Part shown: positions 41,059-51,166 of the stretch, piece by piece
Numbering within the stretch: the stretch's first letter is position 1
Layout of the letters: each line of letters opens with the position of its first letter
NCBI GenBank assembly: GCA_947505245.1
Contig: CANNIZ010000028.1
Span: 1 to 52,200, forward strand
Direction: 5' to 3'
Origin: Pseudomonadota bacterium
GTDB taxonomy: Bacteria > Myxococcota_A > UBA796 > GCA-2862545
DNA: 52,200 nt
The notes under the pieces: model-generated
Told to the model about the DNA's origin: nothing
Databases searched by the model: none
What the model saw: only the letters and a program-made list of their open reading frames with translations
Program-made: the position numbers and the translations under genes

Positions 41059-41645
41059 GGCTCCCGATCGTCGCGACGGGTCAGCCCTTCGCCAATCGAG
41101 CCTTCTTGAAGTTCGTGCGCTATTCTTCCGGGAACGAGCCTCCCGACGTATTGAAGACGCTGCACTACCGCCCGTCGTTTTGGGGCCGGCCGTACTCCGA
41201 TCTGCTGCAGGACGTGATGCGGGGCCCGTCCGAGTGGTCACCCGGAGAGCGCGAGCTGTTCGCCGCGCTGACTGCGAGGCTTTCGGACTGCGAGTTTTGA
41301 AGGGGTGCCCACGGCGCGGTCGCGTCGGTCCTCCTCGGTGATGTCGTGACTTCCGCTGTCCTCGACGACTGGCGCGCGGCCGACGTGCCGCCCCGTCTTC
41401 GAGCGGGGCTTGTCCTGGTCGAGCGAATCAGTCGCCACCCCGATGACCTGACCCGTGTGGACCTCGCCGCCGCGCGCGCCGCCGGGCTGTCGAGTGCGGC
41501 GATTCGCGACCTCGCTTACGTGGTGGCGATGTTCTCGACGATCGTTCGAATCGCGGACGCGCTCGATTGGGCCGTGCCATCGGACTTTAGCGGCTCCGCG
41601 AACATGCTCGTCCGCTTTGGGTATCGTCTGCCCCCTCTGCTGTGA
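41055..41645 (+). CDS. Predicted AhpD-like selenoprotein (UGA read as selenocysteine)
   Basis: One frame of 196 codons, 41055-41645, is broken only by a TGA at 41298-41300 (codon 82). On both sides the sequence is a continuous AhpD-like protein: E67-x11-C79-E-F-U82-R-G-A-H86, matching AhpD's E-x11-C-x2-C-x3-H, with the TGA exactly at the second catalytic Cys. After it come GAVASVLLGDVV and the typical AARAAGLSSAAIRDLAYVVAMF helices. A stem with a GGUC loop starts 11 nt behind the TGA. It would be a thiol/selenol peroxidase partner or peroxidase itself. Gene callers would give two fragments (41055-41300 and 41346-41645). Simple nonsense mutation is the alternative, but intact downstream coding in the same frame argues against it. 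Confidence 0.8.
41302..41334 (+). promoter_or_regulatory. Candidate bacterial SECIS element
   Basis: CGGCGC (41312-41317) pairs with GCGTCG (41322-41327) through six base pairs including one G-U, closing the four-base loop GGTC (41318-41321). The loop begins 17 nt after the UGA, within the 16-37 nt range I recall for bacterial SECIS, and has G at its first position. E. coli fdhF has the same GGUC loop. GGGG (41302-41305) can pair with CTCC (41331-41334) as a lower stem. SelB binding is inferred. Confidence 0.65.
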
Positions 41646-41684
41646 TTCCCACCGCCAGAGGGTAGCATCGCGCCCGGAGGGTGG

Positions 41685-43130
41685 ATGGACGTCCTGCACG
41701 TAGCGGCCGAGACGGGTCCCTGGTCGAAGACAGGAGGGCTCGGTGACGTCGCGTCCGCGCTGCCGAAGGCGCTCGCCAAACGCGGTCATCGCGTGGTCGC
41801 CGTATCGCCGCGGTACAAGGAGATCCCCGGGGCGAAGGACACCGGCCTGCGGGCGCGCTTTCACCTGTTTGGCGTCGACCACGAGGTCCGGTACCACGCG
41901 CTCGAGAGCGACGGCGTCGTTTGGGTGTTCGTCGACAACCCGTGCTTCACCCGCGGCGGCATCTACGGTGATTCCAGGGGAAGCTACCCGGACAACCTGT
42001 TCCGCTACGCGCTGCTCACGCGCGCCGCGATCGACGTCGCCGCGCGGTTGCCCCTCGTTGGCGGGCCGCTCGCCGATGACACCGTGTTTCACAGCAACGA
42101 CTGGCACACGGCGCTGCTGCCGTCGTACCTGGAGGCGTGGCGGCAGATGGGCCGGTTCACGCATGCCGCCACCGTGCACGGGCTGCACAATTGCTCGCAC
42201 CACGGCACCGCGCCGAGCGATTCGTTCGCCGGTCTCGACCTGCCTCTGCGTTTCTGGCCGGTGTTGGACATGCACGGGTACGTCAACCCGCTCAAGGCGG
42301 GGATCGTGTCGGCGGATCGCCTCGTGACCGTGTCGCCGACGTACGCGCGCGAGATCACGCGCACGCATGGCTTCGGGCTCGAGCATCTCCTTGCAGGGCG
42401 TCGCGAGCAGCTCGTCGGCATCCTCAACGGCGTTGACGATGCGTGGGACCCGAAGACCGACAAGCACCTGCCAGCGAACTTCGACGTCGACGATCTTTCC
42501 GGCAAGCTGAAGTGCAAGCTCGAGTTGCAGCGGTCGCTCGGCCTGCCCGTCGAGGGGAAGGTGCCGTTGGTCAGCATGATCGCGCGCCTCGACCACCAGA
42601 AGGGCATCGATCTCGTCGAGGCGATCACGCCGTGGTTGATGGCCCAGGGCGCGCAGCTCGTCATGCTCGGCAGCGGCTCCGAGAAGTACAAGGCGTTCTT
42701 CCGGGAGACGGAGCGCCGCTGGCCGCGCCAGGCGCGCGGCTGGTATGGCTTCGACGAGTCGCTCGCGCACAAGATCGAGGCCGGCTCGGACATCTTCCTG
42801 ATGCCGTCGCGGTTCGAGCCGTGTGGGCTGAACCAGATGTACTCGCTTCGCTATGGCACCGTTCCCGTCGTTCACCGCACCGGCGGCCTGGCAGACACGG
42901 TTCAGTCGTTCGACCCCGATCGCGAGGTCGGCACCGGGTGGGCGTTCTCGCCGCATGACGCGGGCGCGTTCCGGGACGCGATCGGCTTCGCGCTCGTCAC
43001 CTGGGGCCGTTTCCCCGAGTCGTGGCGTCGCATGCAGCGCCGCGGCATGAGCCAGGATTTCTCCTGGGACCGTGCGGGCGCGCTGTACGAGCGGTTGTAC
43101 GCCTGGGCCGCGTCGTCCCGCCGCAGCTGA
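41685..43130 (+). CDS. glgA: Glycogen (starch) synthase, GT5
   Basis: A 481-residue ADP-glucose-type glycogen synthase. The N-terminal substrate motif K-T-G-G-L is at 15-19 (SKTGGLGDV), followed by FHSNDWHTALLP, the HGLHNCSHHG region, the ILNGVDDAWDP motif, LVSMIARLDHQKGIDL and the C-terminal nucleotide-sugar site MPSRFEPCGLNQMYSLRYGTVPVVHRTGGLADTV (only cited here in part: EPCGLNQ and TGGLADTV). Nothing is missing. It transfers glucose to the growing alpha-1,4-glucan. GGAGG precedes the ATG. No other glycogen gene is adjacent; the neighbours are the selenoprotein and a secreted protein. Confidence 0.95.
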   Translation: MDVLHVAAETGPWSKTGGLGDVASALPKALAKRGHRVVAVSPRYKEIPGAKDTGLRARFHLFGVDHEVRYHALESDGVVWVFVDNPCFTRGGIYGDSRGSYPDNLFRYALLTRAAIDVAARLPLVGGPLADDTVFHSNDWHTALLPSYLEAWRQMGRFTHAATVHGLHNCSHHGTAPSDSFAGLDLPLRFWPVLDMHGYVNPLKAGIVSADRLVTVSPTYAREITRTHGFGLEHLLAGRREQLVGILNGVDDAWDPKTDKHLPANFDVDDLSGKLKCKLELQRSLGLPVEGKVPLVSMIARLDHQKGIDLVEAITPWLMAQGAQLVMLGSGSEKYKAFFRETERRWPRQARGWYGFDESLAHKIEAGSDIFLMPSRFEPCGLNQMYSLRYGTVPVVHRTGGLADTVQSFDPDREVGTGWAFSPHDAGAFRDAIGFALVTWGRFPESWRRMQRRGMSQDFSWDRAGALYERLYAWAASSRRS

Positions 43131-43178
43131 AGACGGAACGATCGACTACGATCCCGGGTTGTGACACCGGAGGGATCT

Positions 43179-44070
43179 TTGTGGTCGTTGCTGTTTTCGC
43201 TCGCGTTCGCTCAAGACGACGGTGACGTCGGGTCCCTCGTGCTCCCGGAGGCGACGCTTGTCGTGCGTGGAGCGGCCACGTCGGCGGGTCCGGGCGATCG
43301 CAAGCGCGTGTGGGATCTGGCGCGGCAGGCGGACTTCAAGGTCATGCTGCCGGGCGCGGTGATGCCGGTCGTGTGCGTGAAGGTCACGGCCGTGTTGTTC
43401 GGCGACTTCATGGGCGACAAGGCTTGTTTCTACCGTGCGAGCGCGCTCTCCCTCGCGACCGAGGACCTCACTGGTACCGGCGATCAGGTCGTCGGGCGCG
43501 ACGCCGTCTGGCTGCTGCGCGAGGCGGACATGGGCGTGCCGTTCCTGTTCGCTCGCGACCGGGAGGCGGTGCAGCCGGCGGATCTCGCAGACGCGATCAA
43601 GCTACGGGCCGCCAATACGGCAGGGCACAGCTCCCTCGCGCCGCCCGCCGTGCCGTCCCGTCCCGTGGGCGTCAACAAGCAGGGCGTGATCGATCTGTTC
43701 ACGATCCACGATCTCGCCGCCGTCGGACCGCTGAAGGCGGTGCTCGATTTCGGAACCGCTGCCGAGAAGATCGCGGTGATCGACGCGGTCGCCGAGCTCG
43801 GGGTGTTGCCGCTCGTGGACGCCGTGATCGATCACCTCGACGACCTCGACAAGCTGACGAGCGACGCCGACCCGATCGGCATGCCGGTCGGCGTGTTCGC
43901 GTCCGAGGCGCTCACGCGAATGGCGCCGCGTCTGGACGGGCGAATCGAAAAGGAGCGGCCTCACGACACGTATGGTTTCATGCCGGGTGGAATCGACTTC
44001 GAGATGCGCGGGCCCGCGGTCGAAGAGGACTGGAAGAAGTGGTGGACCGAGTGGAAGGCGAAGGGCCCGG

Positions 44071-44078
<8 letters not shown>
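43179..44078 (+). CDS. Exported protein of unknown function, HEAT-like end
   Basis: A protein of about 299 residues. The best start is the TTG at 43179, with GGAGG five bases before it and a signal peptide directly following (MWSLLFSLAFAQDD); a GTG at 43161 is in frame but would put charged residues in front. The middle has two Cys (VVCVKVT, DKACFYRA). The second half is helical (GPLKAVLDFGTAAEKIAVIDAVAELG), ends in EDWKKWWTEWKAKG, and resembles the last repeat of HEAT-repeat proteins. I know no family. Its last eight bases overlap the convergent peptidase gene. Confidence 0.65.
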
Positions 44079-45858
<1,780 letters not shown>

Positions 45859-45883
45859 GGTCGACTCCGCAGAAGTCGAGGGT

Positions 45884-47401
45884 CTAACCTTTCGGCTCCT
45901 CGCTCGTCGCGTCGCGCGCATCGAACCAGGTCGGATCCAGGTGATGGCGCGCGCTGTTGGCGTAATACTGCGCCACTGCGGTCTCGATCACGGTGATTCG
46001 ACGGTCCTTGGGATGCCAACGCACCACGCGGCGCCTCTGCAGCTGTGCGAGCGACAGCATCAGGATGAGCTCGGCTTCGTCGGCGTCATCGATGTTCTCG
46101 TCGAGTTCGGGGATCTGGCTCTGCTGCTTTTGTTTGCGACGCTCTTCGATGCCGGCAAACTGGGGCCCGAAAGCGAGCGGTGCACTCGCTGCCCGGAAGC
46201 GCTCGGTCACGACCTTGATGCGCTTGACGACGTCAGAAAACCCGCCGCCGCCTGGCTCGAGCAGGGCCGTGCAGGTGATCGCGACTGGAACGACGGGGAT
46301 CGCGTGTCCGACGCGCTTGTACAGCAGCTCTCGCGCGAGCAGGCGCACCGCCTCTTTCCGCTGGTCGTCGGGGAGCTCGTGTATGTCCGATCCGCCGGGC
46401 CACGAAGACAGCGTCAACGGCTCGCCGAACGCCAGGGCGGCGTACCCGAATTTAGGGGGGGCCCACGTAAAGTAGCGCGCGAGGTTCGCGCTGATCAGCA
46501 CCGGCAGCCAGGCGATCAGCGCGATCAGGTTGAGCAGCCGTACGATCAGGCGCTTTGGTGCGTGTCCAGCGGCGTCCGCGACCAGCCACCGATCTTCGAG
46601 CACGCGGTCATAGTTCAGCCCGACCGGCACGAACACGATGTCTTTTTCGGGGTGCTCGATGCGAAGCTTGACGATGTATTCGAGGAGTCCACTGCGGGGC
46701 CGGCGCAGCGCGCCGTCGCGCGTGAGGCCGCCCTCCGGGAAGAAGCCCGTGACCGCTCCCTGCCCTGCGAGGAGCTGGATGAAGCGCTCGAGCACGATGT
46801 GGTAGAGCGGGTCCTTCTCGCCGCGCCGGACGAAGTAGCCTCCGAAGCTGCGGAACAGCGACGACAGAGGCCACACCAGCGCCCACTCGCCGACCGCGTA
46901 GCTGACGGCCACCTTCTGAACGAGGCCAAACGCGATCACGACCGGGTCGAAGTTGCTGCGGTGGTTGAACACGTAGACGCGCACGGCGTTGGCGGGCAGC
47001 TTCGCCATCTGCGCGTCGAACGCCTGCTGATCGACGACCATCTCGAAGCAGAACTCGACGAACCGCCGCGAGATCCCGGCGCCGAATTGGTAGTAGCTGG
47101 CCATCGAGAAGTCGGGGGCGATCTCCTCGACGTAGCGATCCACCCGGTCGCGAAGCTCGTGCACGGGTCGACCGGTGCGGCGCGCGGTGGCGAGCAGCTC
47201 GAGCTCGACGATCTTGTCGGACGCAATCCGCTCGCGCATCCAGATGCGATCCACGAACCGCGCAAGCTCGAGCTGGACGCGGTTCTGCCTCACGAAGCGG
47301 GACGCACCGGCGCGCATGGAGCGACGCGCAGCCCCGACCAGGAAGGCTCGAAGCACTTCGTAGCCGACGATTCCCGCGACGATGGTGAGCGCGAACGTCA
47401 C
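45884..47401 (-). CDS. PlsB-like glycerol-3-phosphate acyltransferase
   Basis: About 505 residues. An N-terminal membrane segment (TFALTIVAGIVGYEVLRAFL) precedes an acyltransferase domain with all four motifs: I, NHRSNFD (H-x4-D); II, GYFVRRG; III, FFPEGGLTRDG; IV, FVPVGLNYDRV. The pattern is of the PlsB/DHAPAT group that acylates glycerol-3-phosphate at position 1, the first step of phospholipid synthesis. A hydrophobic part (VRLLNLIALIAWLPVLI) and a charged C-terminal region follow. The GTG at 47401 overlaps the stop of the MBL gene (GTGA), so I prefer it to the ATG-like start at 47449. The pepF gene is downstream. Confidence 0.88.
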   Translation of the reverse strand: MTFALTIVAGIVGYEVLRAFLVGAARRSMRAGASRFVRQNRVQLELARFVDRIWMRERIASDKIVELELLATARRTGRPVHELRDRVDRYVEEIAPDFSMASYYQFGAGISRRFVEFCFEMVVDQQAFDAQMAKLPANAVRVYVFNHRSNFDPVVIAFGLVQKVAVSYAVGEWALVWPLSSLFRSFGGYFVRRGEKDPLYHIVLERFIQLLAGQGAVTGFFPEGGLTRDGALRRPRSGLLEYIVKLRIEHPEKDIVFVPVGLNYDRVLEDRWLVADAAGHAPKRLIVRLLNLIALIAWLPVLISANLARYFTWAPPKFGYAALAFGEPLTLSSWPGGSDIHELPDDQRKEAVRLLARELLYKRVGHAIPVVPVAITCTALLEPGGGGFSDVVKRIKVVTERFRAASAPLAFGPQFAGIEERRKQKQQSQIPELDENIDDADEAELILMLSLAQLQRRRVVRWHPKDRRITVIETAVAQYYANSARHHLDPTWFDARDATSEEPKG

Positions 47402-47991
47402 GTCGCGAGCTGCGTCAGCTGCTGCGAGGCCCCCGAGAACAATGGCCAACCATCACCGACGAGCACGGTCGTCAACCCCGGCAGCGCCGCCAGCCTGCCC
47501 ACGGAGTGCTTCGCCGCGTTCAGATCGGTCAGCTTCGCTGGCGGCAGGAGGTTCAGCGCGTTCGCGCGCTGGCCGCGCACCAGGTCACCGGTGATCAACG
47601 TCTCGGGTGTCAGGAAGAACGCCAGCTCACCCGGTGTCTTGCTGCCCGTCATCGCGTACGCGACCAGCCCGGGAACGACCTCATCGGCGTCGCCGAGCCA
47701 ACGGTCGACATGCAGTTTGACGGTGGCGCGTTCGCCGGAAGGGGCTGCGACCTTCGCCGCTGTCGCCGCGACCAGGCCCGCGGCCGCCCGCTCATGGTCG
47801 CTGTTCGTCAAGACGACCCACGCCACCCCACCGAGTCGCTGCACGTGGCGCAGATCGTGGTCCGACAGTGGCAGAGGATCGAACGCGATGTTGCCCTCCG
47901 GACGCACCCAAAGCACTGAGTGAAAGTCGATGTCACGCTGTTCGTCGAAGTACGACCATTGGAACAGGTCGTTTCGATGCAGGGATTTCAC
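47398..47991 (-). CDS. Degenerate metallo-beta-lactamase-fold protein
   Basis: A 197-residue protein with the strand order of the MBL fold: SVLWVRPEGNIAFDPLPL, VAWVVLTNSDHERAAAGLVA, AKVAAPSGE, LGDADEVVPGLVAYAM, GSKTPGELAFFL, TLITGDLVRG. The metal motif HxHxDH is reduced to N-S-D-H-E-R in the second strand loop, so it probably does not bind two metals in the usual way. GDxV near the end keeps the Asp. GAGG lies five bases before the GTG at 47991. It overlaps the PlsB-like gene by four bases, which suggests co-translation; the role is unknown. Confidence 0.75.
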   Translation of the reverse strand: MKSLHRNDLFQWSYFDEQRDIDFHSVLWVRPEGNIAFDPLPLSDHDLRHVQRLGGVAWVVLTNSDHERAAAGLVAATAAKVAAPSGERATVKLHVDRWLGDADEVVPGLVAYAMTGSKTPGELAFFLTPETLITGDLVRGQRANALNLLPPAKLTDLNAAKHSVGRLAALPGLTTVLVGDGWPLFSGASQQLTQLAT

Positions 47992-48048
47992 GGGTACCTC
48001 AGGGGAGCGTCGCGATGATACAGCCGTCGCGCGGGAGGCGCACCGGTC

Positions 48049-48603
48049 GTGTCGTGGCTCGAGATCGCGGCGGTGATCACGGGGTTCCTTTGCGTCGCGC
48101 TGACCGTGCGCGAGTCGGTGGCGTCGTGGCCGATCGGCATCGTCAGCTGCGCGCTGTACATGGTGGTGTTCTACGAGGTGAAGCTGTACGCCGACATGGG
48201 GCTCCAGGTCGTTTACGTCGTGATGAGCTTCTACGGGTGGTATCGGTGGGCGCGCCCGGTCGCCGCCGAGGTCCTGCCGATCTCGCGCGCCGAGCCGCGT
48301 GAACTCGTAGGACTCGCACTTCTGGCTGTGGTCGCGAGCGGCGTGTGGGGCTGGTACCTCACGACGTACACCGACGCGGCTCTTCCCTACGTCGACGCGA
48401 CGCTGGTCGCGGCGAGCCTCGCCGCCCAGTGGCTGCTCACGCGCAAGAAGATCGAGAACTGGGCGATCTGGATCGTCGCCGACGTTGCGTACATCGCGGT
48501 CTACGCCGTCAAAGACCTGTGGCTCACCGCTGGTCTGTACGCCGCGTTTGCCGTGCTCGCAACGCTCGGGCTCGTCCGCTGGACGCGTGAGCTGCGCGCG
48601 TGA
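48049..48603 (+). CDS. pnuC: Nicotinamide riboside transporter PnuC
   Basis: A 184-residue integral membrane protein with seven likely segments. Family marks are WPIGIVSCALYMVVFYEVKLYADMGLQ (cited in part: WPIGI, LYADMGLQ), YVVMSFYGWYRW, and IENWAIWIVADVAYIAVY. PnuC carries nicotinamide riboside by facilitated diffusion and depends on phosphorylation inside the cell to trap it. The next gene, overlapping by four bases, encodes the matching kinase. The GTG start at 48049 is the only candidate that keeps the first segment. Confidence 0.93.
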   Translation: MSWLEIAAVITGFLCVALTVRESVASWPIGIVSCALYMVVFYEVKLYADMGLQVVYVVMSFYGWYRWARPVAAEVLPISRAEPRELVGLALLAVVASGVWGWYLTTYTDAALPYVDATLVAASLAAQWLLTRKKIENWAIWIVADVAYIAVYAVKDLWLTAGLYAAFAVLATLGLVRWTRELRA

Positions 48604-49148
48604 TCGTTCGCGTCGCAGTGATCGGCCCCGAGTGCACCGGCAAGACCACCTTGTGCCGCGATCTTGCAGCCCACTACGGCACCACGTGGGCGCCCGAATA
48701 CCTGCGCGCCTGGGTCGATCTGCACCCCGGGCGCGAGCCGATGGTGTCGTTCGACGACACGGTCGCGATCGCTCACGCGCACGCCGTTGGCGAGGAGGCT
48801 GCGGTGGCCGACGCCCGCCGGGTCGTGTTCTTTGACACCGACGCCCTGGTCTCCGCCGTGTACAGCGCGCACTACCTCGGCCGCGTCCATCCCGATCTCA
48901 CGCGCCTCGCGCGGCTCCGAAGGCCCGCCCACACGCTGCTCCTCGCCCCCGACGTGCCGTGGATCCCCGACGGGCAGCGCGATCTCCCGCAGGGCCGCGA
49001 CGCCATGTTCGCGACGTTTCAGGAGGCGCTCGTCGGTCACGAGCGGCCGTTCGAGGTGATCACGGGCCCGTGGGACGAGCGGCTCGCGCGCGCGATCGCG
49101 TTGGTCGACGGCCTCCTCGCCGCCGAGGCTTCAGCTGACCCTCGGTGA
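48600..49148 (+). CDS. nadR: NadR-like ribosylnicotinamide kinase
   Basis: A 182-residue AAA/P-loop protein of the NadR C-terminal kinase type. Walker A is GPECTGKTT (9-17), followed by PEYLRAWVDL, FDTDALV and LLLAPDVPWIPDGQRDLPQG, the conserved nicotinamide-riboside kinase pattern. It phosphorylates nicotinamide riboside to NMN for NAD salvage. The adenylyltransferase and DNA-binding domains of enterobacterial NadR are absent, so it is a kinase only. The GTG overlaps the pnuC stop (GTGA), an established transporter/kinase pair. Confidence 0.9.
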   Translation: MIVRVAVIGPECTGKTTLCRDLAAHYGTTWAPEYLRAWVDLHPGREPMVSFDDTVAIAHAHAVGEEAAVADARRVVFFDTDALVSAVYSAHYLGRVHPDLTRLARLRRPAHTLLLAPDVPWIPDGQRDLPQGRDAMFATFQEALVGHERPFEVITGPWDERLARAIALVDGLLAAEASADPR

Positions 49149-49212
49149 CGCCTGTTGACCGACGAATCGAGCCCCCCGTGCGTCCACCCGGCATCACGTT
49201 CCGGGGGACCCC

Positions 49213-51141
49213 ATGTCGCGCTTCACCGCTCCGATCCTCTCGCTCGCCCTGTTCGGGTGCGCTGCAAATCGCCACCTCCACGCTGGCGATGACTTCGCTG
49301 TCTCCGGCGAGTGGGCGAGCGCGCTGCGCGAGTACCAGGAAGCCGAGGCCCGCCGTCCTCACAACGAGGTGATCGCGGGGCTTGTGGACGAGGCGCGCGC
49401 CAAGGCCGTCGCGGACTACCTCGACGCGGCCGGGTCTGCGCTGCAGGGAGACGATCTCGCCGCCGCACACGACGCCCTCGAAGAGGCCCGTGCGCTTCAG
49501 CCCGGCATCGACGAGGTCGCGATCCTCGAAGATCGCCTCGTCGCGATCGGACTCGCGCGGGTCCACACGTTCGGTGCGGCGCGCCAGACCGACGACGCCT
49601 ACCGGCTCGCGGTGCGGTTGTCCCGCTGGTACGGCGGCCGCGAGGAGGTCGCGCGCGCGCTCCGAGACGAACGGTCTACCGTTCGCGCGCAGGCCACCGC
49701 ACTTGCGGATCAAGAGCGCTTTGCCGAGGCCGTCACCCGGCTCGACGTCATCGGTGAGCAGGAGCCGCAGTTCGGGTCGCTCGAGCCGTGGCGCGCCGAG
49801 CTCCGCGCCCGGTGGGCCGATGACCTGGTTGGCGAAGCTCTAACCAGCGAGAAGGCAGGCCGAATCGGCTCGGCGTACCTCGCGACTGCCGCTGCGGTCG
49901 GCCTGGCGGGACGTCCGGAAGACGCGATGCTGCGCGATCGCCTGCGCGGCGCGTTGGTGGCGGACTATGGACTCGTGATCGACCTCGACGTCACGGGCGA
50001 CATGGGTGGGCGAGCCGCGATCGAGCGCGCCGTCGACGCGCGCGTCGCGTCGAACGCGGTGAGCGTGGGCGACTTCGCGCAGCCCGACCTCGCGATCGAC
50101 GTCTCGCTCGCGTCGCCACGCTTCGACGAGGTCGTGACGACCTCCGTCGGCGAGCAGCCGTACATTGCGGCGTGGGACCAGGTGCCGAACCCTGCGTACC
50201 TCGATCAGCGCGCCGCGGTCGGCCGCATCGAGGGCTATGTCTTCGATCGCGAGCTCGAGCTGCGGCAGGCGCGTGAGGGTTTCGCTGTCGCCCGTCACGG
50301 CGTGGAGGTCGCGCGAACGGCACTCGAGCCTCTCGAGTCGGCACTTTCACTGGCCGGGGACCGGCTCGTCGCTGTCGAGCAGGTCGAGTCGACCGCGCTC
50401 GAGGCGCTGAGGGCAGCTCAGGTGGCGTTCGAGGCGGCGCGCGAGGCCTCGCAGCCGCTCGAGCCTGTGGCCGAGGTGCTCAAGGCCGCGCGGGAGGCCT
50501 ACCTGAAGGCCCACGCCCGCGCCGACGAAGTGCGGACCATCGAAACGGCGGCGCGCACGTCCCGTGACGCTGCGAACGCGGCCCTCGCCGCAGCCGAGCA
50601 GCAGGCCGCCGAGCAGCAACGCGCCGTCTACGGCTGCGAGACCGCGCTCGCTCGCACCCACGGGGAGCTGATCGAAGCGCGACATCACCTCGACGATCTG
50701 CAGCCGTACGTCGAGGTCGCGCGGTGGGACACGTTCCGGTACGCGATCGATCACGTCGAGCGCACGGCGGCCGTGGCGGTGTCGGTGCGCACGGGAGGCT
50801 CGACCACGCGCGCGACGGGACTGTCGTCGACCAGCGATGACGCCCACGGCGCGTTCATCCCGTATGGACTCGCCGAGGACCCGCTTCGCTTTGCTGCGAG
50901 CGATGCCGATCTCGTCGCCGCGGCGTGGTCCGTCGCATCCGAGCGCGCAGCGGGCGCGGTCGACGCCGAGGTCGTGGCGTGGCGCGAGGGCCTCGTGCGC
51001 GACGCGCTCGCCAGCGATGGGGAGGCCGCTGCACGTTCATGGGCGCTCGTCGCGCTCGCGGATCCGAGCGCTGTTCCTCCCGAATTCCAACGTTATCTTG
51101 ACGTTCGCTGGACGGGCGTTTCGGCCGCGTGGGTCCGCTAA
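49213..51141 (+). CDS. Coiled-coil lipoprotein with TPR-like N-terminus
   Basis: A 642-residue lipoprotein (lipobox LFGC, Cys16). Residues about 25-240 are helical repeats of TPR type (SGEWASALREYQEAEARRPH, GDDLAAAHDALEEARAL, QERFAEAVTRLDVIGEQEP). A beta-rich part with VIDLDVTGDMG and the ASNAVSVGDFAQPDLAIDV pattern follows, then a long Ala/Glu/Arg coiled coil (about 345-500), and a mixed C-terminal domain (VAVSVRTGG ... GAFIPYGLAEDPLRF). I recognise no named family. A G-rich ribosome site precedes the ATG. It probably sits in the periplasm, bound to the outer membrane, and acts as a scaffold; this is inference. Confidence 0.75.
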   Translation: MSRFTAPILSLALFGCAANRHLHAGDDFAVSGEWASALREYQEAEARRPHNEVIAGLVDEARAKAVADYLDAAGSALQGDDLAAAHDALEEARALQPGIDEVAILEDRLVAIGLARVHTFGAARQTDDAYRLAVRLSRWYGGREEVARALRDERSTVRAQATALADQERFAEAVTRLDVIGEQEPQFGSLEPWRAELRARWADDLVGEALTSEKAGRIGSAYLATAAAVGLAGRPEDAMLRDRLRGALVADYGLVIDLDVTGDMGGRAAIERAVDARVASNAVSVGDFAQPDLAIDVSLASPRFDEVVTTSVGEQPYIAAWDQVPNPAYLDQRAAVGRIEGYVFDRELELRQAREGFAVARHGVEVARTALEPLESALSLAGDRLVAVEQVESTALEALRAAQVAFEAAREASQPLEPVAEVLKAAREAYLKAHARADEVRTIETAARTSRDAANAALAAAEQQAAEQQRAVYGCETALARTHGELIEARHHLDDLQPYVEVARWDTFRYAIDHVERTAAVAVSVRTGGSTTRATGLSSTSDDAHGAFIPYGLAEDPLRFAASDADLVAAAWSVASERAAGAVDAEVVAWREGLVRDALASDGEAAARSWALVALADPSAVPPEFQRYLDVRWTGVSAAWVR

Positions 51142-51166
51142 GTTACACCCCGCAGACGGAGGCCCG

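Noticed and set aside
41055..41645. Two separate genes or a pseudogene at the AhpD locus
   Set aside because: Both halves are in one frame, the TGA replaces exactly the catalytic Cys, codon use and motifs go on after it, and a SECIS-like stem follows. Two independent genes would not complete one AhpD motif between them.
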